A model generated the notes under the pieces. That model worked only from the letters and a program-made list of their open reading frames with translations, made no database searches and was not told where the DNA came from. Made by a program: the position numbers and the translations under genes. This document shows, in pieces, positions 4,204 to 6,373 of a DNA stretch of 6,373 bases (position 1 is the first letter of the stretch; the number at the start of each line of letters is the position of its first letter). Origin of the DNA: Myxococcota bacterium (GTDB lineage: Bacteria; Myxococcota_A; Polyangia; HGW-17); NCBI GenBank assembly GCA_018821745.1, contig JAHJLU010000437.1:1-6373 (forward strand), given 5' to 3'.

Positions 4204-5994
4204 ATGAGAATACCATTGCTTATCCTGACCCTTTTCGCGCTCTTCTCCTGCAAGACCGAGAGCACGGCCAAATCCTGCGGTGACGGCGTCATCGACGTGG
4301 GCGAAGATTGCGATGGAACGGACCTGGCCGGAGAATCCTGCGCCACCCAGGGCTACCATGCCGGCACCCTCGCCTGCACCACCACGTGCGGCTTCGACCT
4401 CTCGGGCTGCCAGGCGGACGGTTACTGCGGCGACGGCGAGATCCAGGAGGGGGAGGCGTGCGAGGGCACAAACATTCAGGGCGCCACCTGCCTCTCGGCG
4501 GCGGACAAACCGGGCGGAGTACTTACCTGCGACGAGAACTGCCAGCTGGACACCTCGGACTGCAACGACTGCGGCGATGGCACTGTCCAGATCTCCCAGG
4601 GCGAGACGTGTGACGGGACCGATCTCAACGGAGCAACCTGCGAGAGTGAGGGGTACTACGCCGGCACCCTCGCCTGCGCCACCGACTGTTCCTTCGACAC
4701 CTCCTTCTGCGGCGGCACCTGCGGCGACGACACGGCCCAGTCCGAGCACGAGCAGTGTGACGGGACCGACACCGGTGGCCTCGACTGCAGCGCCGCCGGG
4801 TTCTTCCGCGGGGACGGCCCCATGGTGTGCGCCGCCGACTGCACCATCGACCCCGATGCCTCGGGGTGCGTGACCTTTACGCAGATCTCTGGCGGAGGCT
4901 ACCATTTCTGTGCCATCGACTCGGAAGGCTCAACCTATTGCTGGGGATACAACTCATCGTACCAGCTCGGCGACGGCACCACAGAAGAATCCAACCGCCC
5001 GGTCCGGGTCAACACAACGCAGCAATTCGTCCAGATCACTGCGGGCGAGATCCACACCTGCGCTCTCAATGACGTCGGTCAGGCCTTCTGCTGGGGCGAC
5101 AACAGCGTTGGCCAGCTCGGGGATGGTACAATCATCCAGTCCCAAACTCCCTTCGCCGTAAACATGAACGGCCTCGGGGGAGCCCTCTTTACCCAGATCT
5201 CCGCCTCTCACGCCCACACCTGCGCCGTGGACACCCTCAACAGGGTGTGGTGCTGGGGCCTCAACACCTCGGGTGAGCTGGGTGACGGCACAACCTCGGG
5301 CTCCACACTTCCCGTGCAGGTCTCCGGACTGATGGCCAGTCCCATGGTCCTGGCGACCACCAAGACCGGGGTCACCTGCGTCTCCTTCTCGAACACTCCC
5401 TCCGGGGCCACAAAATGCTGGGGCGCCGACGGGTTCGGTCAATTGGGCACCGGAGGCAACGGGGTGTTCTCCACCACCCCCATATCCATCCAGTGGGGCG
5501 GGGGCATCATCAACGAACCCCAGCTCCTCTTCCTTGCCATCGGCCAGCAGCACGTCATCGGCATCGACCACAACGGGATCCCATGGGCCTGGGGCTCCCA
5601 ACCATACGGGCAGTTCGGGGACAGCACGTTGGACAGCAGTGACATTCCCATCAACACCCTGACCAGCGGCATCGACGATCCACCCTACAGCCACGTGACT
5701 TCAGGCATGTACTTCTCCTGTATGCTGGACCACAGCGGTGCCGCCTGGTGCTGGGGTCTCAACGATCAGGGGATGCACGGCAACGGGACCGTCGTGAACA
5801 GCAACGTCCCCGTGGCTGTGGACATGACCCCTCTCGCGGGCGACACCTTCGTCTCCCTGTCCTCCGCCGGCTACGCCACCTGCGGCATCACCCAGCGAGG
5901 CGGGGCCTGGTGCTGGGGCGAGGGGAGCTCAGGGCTCATCGGCAACGGAATCAGCAGCAACTCCCTGATCCCCTCCCAGGTCATCGCCCCCTGA
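4204..5994 (+). CDS. Lipoprotein with four six-Cys repeats and a seven-bladed RCC1 propeller
   Basis: 596 residues; ATG 4204 follows AGAGGTG by 4 bases and gives a short lipoprotein signal ending L-F-S-C16 (Phe at -2 is unusual; Lys at +2). Residues 25-222 are four repeats, each starting C-G-D-[GD] and each with six cysteines: 25-69, 75-120, 123-169 and 173-222. The shared pattern is C-G-D-G ... G-E-x-C-[DE]-G-T-[DN] ... C ... C-x3-C-x(6-8)-C, related in style to Myxococcus-type disulfide repeats. Residues about 226-596 hold seven RCC1 blades with G-x-x-H-x-C-A and C-W-G-x-N-x-x-G-x-L-G-D-G-T motifs, enough for one closed propeller. Six blades carry the paired cysteines; blade 5 has Ile452 and Ala462 in their places. 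Both halves suggest a disulfide-rich protein on the cell surface, probably for adhesion or recognition; ligand unknown. A guanine nucleotide exchange role is not supported. It has its own promoter. The propeller is paralogous to that at 1-762. Confidence 0.93.
   Translation: MRIPLLILTLFALFSCKTESTAKSCGDGVIDVGEDCDGTDLAGESCATQGYHAGTLACTTTCGFDLSGCQADGYCGDGEIQEGEACEGTNIQGATCLSAADKPGGVLTCDENCQLDTSDCNDCGDGTVQISQGETCDGTDLNGATCESEGYYAGTLACATDCSFDTSFCGGTCGDDTAQSEHEQCDGTDTGGLDCSAAGFFRGDGPMVCAADCTIDPDASGCVTFTQISGGGYHFCAIDSEGSTYCWGYNSSYQLGDGTTEESNRPVRVNTTQQFVQITAGEIHTCALNDVGQAFCWGDNSVGQLGDGTIIQSQTPFAVNMNGLGGALFTQISASHAHTCAVDTLNRVWCWGLNTSGELGDGTTSGSTLPVQVSGLMASPMVLATTKTGVTCVSFSNTPSGATKCWGADGFGQLGTGGNGVFSTTPISIQWGGGIINEPQLLFLAIGQQHVIGIDHNGIPWAWGSQPYGQFGDSTLDSSDIPINTLTSGIDDPPYSHVTSGMYFSCMLDHSGAAWCWGLNDQGMHGNGTVVNSNVPVAVDMTPLAGDTFVSLSSAGYATCGITQRGGAWCWGEGSSGLIGNGISSNSLIPSQVIAP
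4276..4869 (+). repeat. Four tandem six-cysteine repeat units
   Basis: Units of 45-50 residues encode six cysteines each, 24 in total. Units 1 and 3 are closest to each other (both contain G-Y-x-A-G-T-L-A-C), while 2 and 4 are more divergent. An identical 18-base string (4360-4377 and 4660-4677) recurs exactly 300 bases apart in units 1 and 3. Unit 4 has lost the Gly of C-G-D-G and carries an insertion before its fourth Cys. Confidence 0.85.
4879..5991 (+). repeat. Seven RCC1 blades (protein-level repeats)
   Basis: Blade cores begin near I-S-G-G-G-Y-H-F-C, I-T-A-G-E-I-H-T-C, I-S-A-S-H-A-H-T-C, A-T-T-K-T-G-V-T-C, L-A-I-G-Q-Q-H-V-I, V-T-S-G-M-Y-F-S-C and L-S-S-A-G-Y-A-T-C. Blade lengths vary through loops, the longest being around blades 3 to 5. 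DNA identity among blades is low, so this is an old duplication and not a recent tandem array. Confidence 0.85.
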
Positions 5995-6061
5995 CACGAG
6001 GACCTATGTGTTTCCGGTGAATCAGGGGTTGAATGAGGCGAGCTCGACGCAAAGGCAGGTG

Positions 6062-6199
6062 TTACCGATGGTGGTCCCGTTGAAGCAGTACAATCAAGTT
6101 TCTCACCGGTGGATACTCGGGGTGGACTTTGGGGTAGTTTTTCGGTGTCACGGGTGAGGATTTCGGGGTACACTCTTTGCGGCGGGGGCGTGGAACCAT
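6062..6199 (-). CDS. Doubtful small ORF, 45 residues, possibly frameshifted
   Basis: ATG at 6199 is preceded on the minus strand by GAGGAG with 6 bases spacing, a good ribosome binding site. The product is 45 residues, Pro- and basic-rich, with one Cys and no signal peptide or known motif. Close to its end another frame reads a short Cys-containing run, Y-C-F-N-G-T-T-I-G-N-T-C-L-C-V-E-L-A-S, ending at a TGA (6026-6028); a single indel near 6085-6095 would join the two into a protein of about 55-60 residues. It lies in the otherwise empty 5995-6255 gap and diverges from the lipoprotein gene at 6256. It could be a real small gene, a broken remnant or chance. Confidence 0.25.
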   Translation of the reverse strand: MVPRPRRKECTPKSSPVTPKNYPKVHPEYPPVRNLIVLLQRDHHR

Positions 6200-6255
6200 G
6201 GCGGTCTCCTCATCGGCCCATGGGCTCTTGTGAACCCCTGTTTAGGAGTATTATT

Positions 6256-6373
6256 ATGCACAACAAGCTTTCCCTCCTGGTCCCCATCCTGCTGGGTTTT
6301 TTCCTTGTGGCCTGCACCGACCCCGACAACGGCAGCGAAAACAACTCCAATAACGTAAACAATATAAACAATA
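6256..6373 (+). CDS. Lipoprotein with Asn-rich linker, N-terminal part (3' end outside window)
   Basis: ATG 6256 follows AGGAG (6244-6248) by 7 bases. The 39 visible residues comprise a short Lys-containing n-region, a hydrophobic core (residues 5-18) and the canonical lipobox L-V-A-C20, followed by T-D-P-D and an Asn-rich stretch that runs to the window edge. Lys is absent and Asp does not occupy +2 (Thr does), so outer-membrane sorting is expected under standard Lol rules. The Asn-rich linker resembles flexible spacers after lipoboxes in Bradymonadia/Myxococcota surface proteins. The functional domain lies outside the window, so no function can be given. Confidence 0.85.
   Translation, partial: MHNKLSLLVPILLGFFLVACTDPDNGSENNSNNVNNINN

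Noticed and set aside
4186..4905. 239-codon minus-strand open frame opposite the Cys-repeat lipoprotein gene
   Set aside because: It is Ala/Val/Gly-rich shadow coding typical of the strand opposite a high-GC gene, with no ribosome binding site, and the plus strand has clear domain structure throughout.
4954..5694. 246-codon minus-strand open frame opposite the RCC1 blades
   Set aside because: The plus-strand RCC1 motifs account for this DNA; the minus frame is Gly/Asp/Val-rich shadow without recognisable motifs.
5871..6173. 100-codon minus-strand ORF overlapping the end of the RCC1 lipoprotein gene
   Set aside because: It overlaps well-supported coding sequence by over 120 bases, has no good ribosome binding site, and is low-complexity Ser/Pro.

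Overview
The window looks like a bacterial chromosomal segment of moderately high GC, most likely from a deltaproteobacterial-type lineage (Myxococcota, including Bradymonadia-like groups). That placement is inferred from gene content: RCC1-repeat proteins with paired cysteines, six-cysteine repeats of the 'CGDG...GExCDG' type, small Cys-rich lipoproteins, a T-x-I-T-D-x-G-L leucine-rich repeat protein, and an Asn-rich linker directly after a lipobox. Strong Shine-Dalgarno sites precede all five genes whose starts lie in the window. No rRNA, tRNA, transposase, CRISPR array or phage gene was seen, and there is no enzyme.

Layout, left to right. (1) 1-762, plus strand: the C-terminal part of an RCC1 propeller protein, cut by the window edge. 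(2) 906-1409, minus strand, convergent with the first: a 167-residue lipoprotein with 12 cysteines in its mature part and a TTG start fixed by its ribosome binding site. (3) 1534-2100, minus strand: an exported, very basic protein with Arg-Pro-His-Tyr repeats and a C-terminal Ser/Arg heptapeptide array encoded by a 21-bp tandem repeat. (4) 2101-2588: a long divergent intergenic region with an A-tract-rich part and a nested inverted repeat. (5) 2589-4034, plus strand: a leucine-rich-repeat lipoprotein with about 14 full repeats. (6) 4204-5994, plus strand: a lipoprotein with four six-cysteine repeats followed by a seven-bladed RCC1 propeller, preceded by an extended -10 promoter. (7) 6062-6199, minus strand: a doubtful small ORF with a good ribosome binding site and a possible frameshifted tail. 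(8) 6256 onward, plus strand: the start of another lipoprotein, cut by the window edge.

The five genes with visible N-termini all carry a Sec signal or lipobox, and the sixth (the RCC1 fragment) has the paired-Cys pattern of an exported protein. The segment therefore reads as a cluster of cell-surface or periplasmic proteins built from repeats (propeller, solenoid, disulfide knots, basic low-complexity tail), suited to binding rather than catalysis. No pathway or complex can be assigned from sequence alone. Apart from the two neighbouring minus-strand genes there is no operon structure: orientations alternate and most genes seem to have their own promoters. I found no convincing new multi-gene system. 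The most notable points are the seven-blade Cys-paired propeller with one blade that has lost both partners, the 21-bp repeat array, the nested hairpin upstream of the LRR gene, and the possible broken small gene near 6.1 kb.
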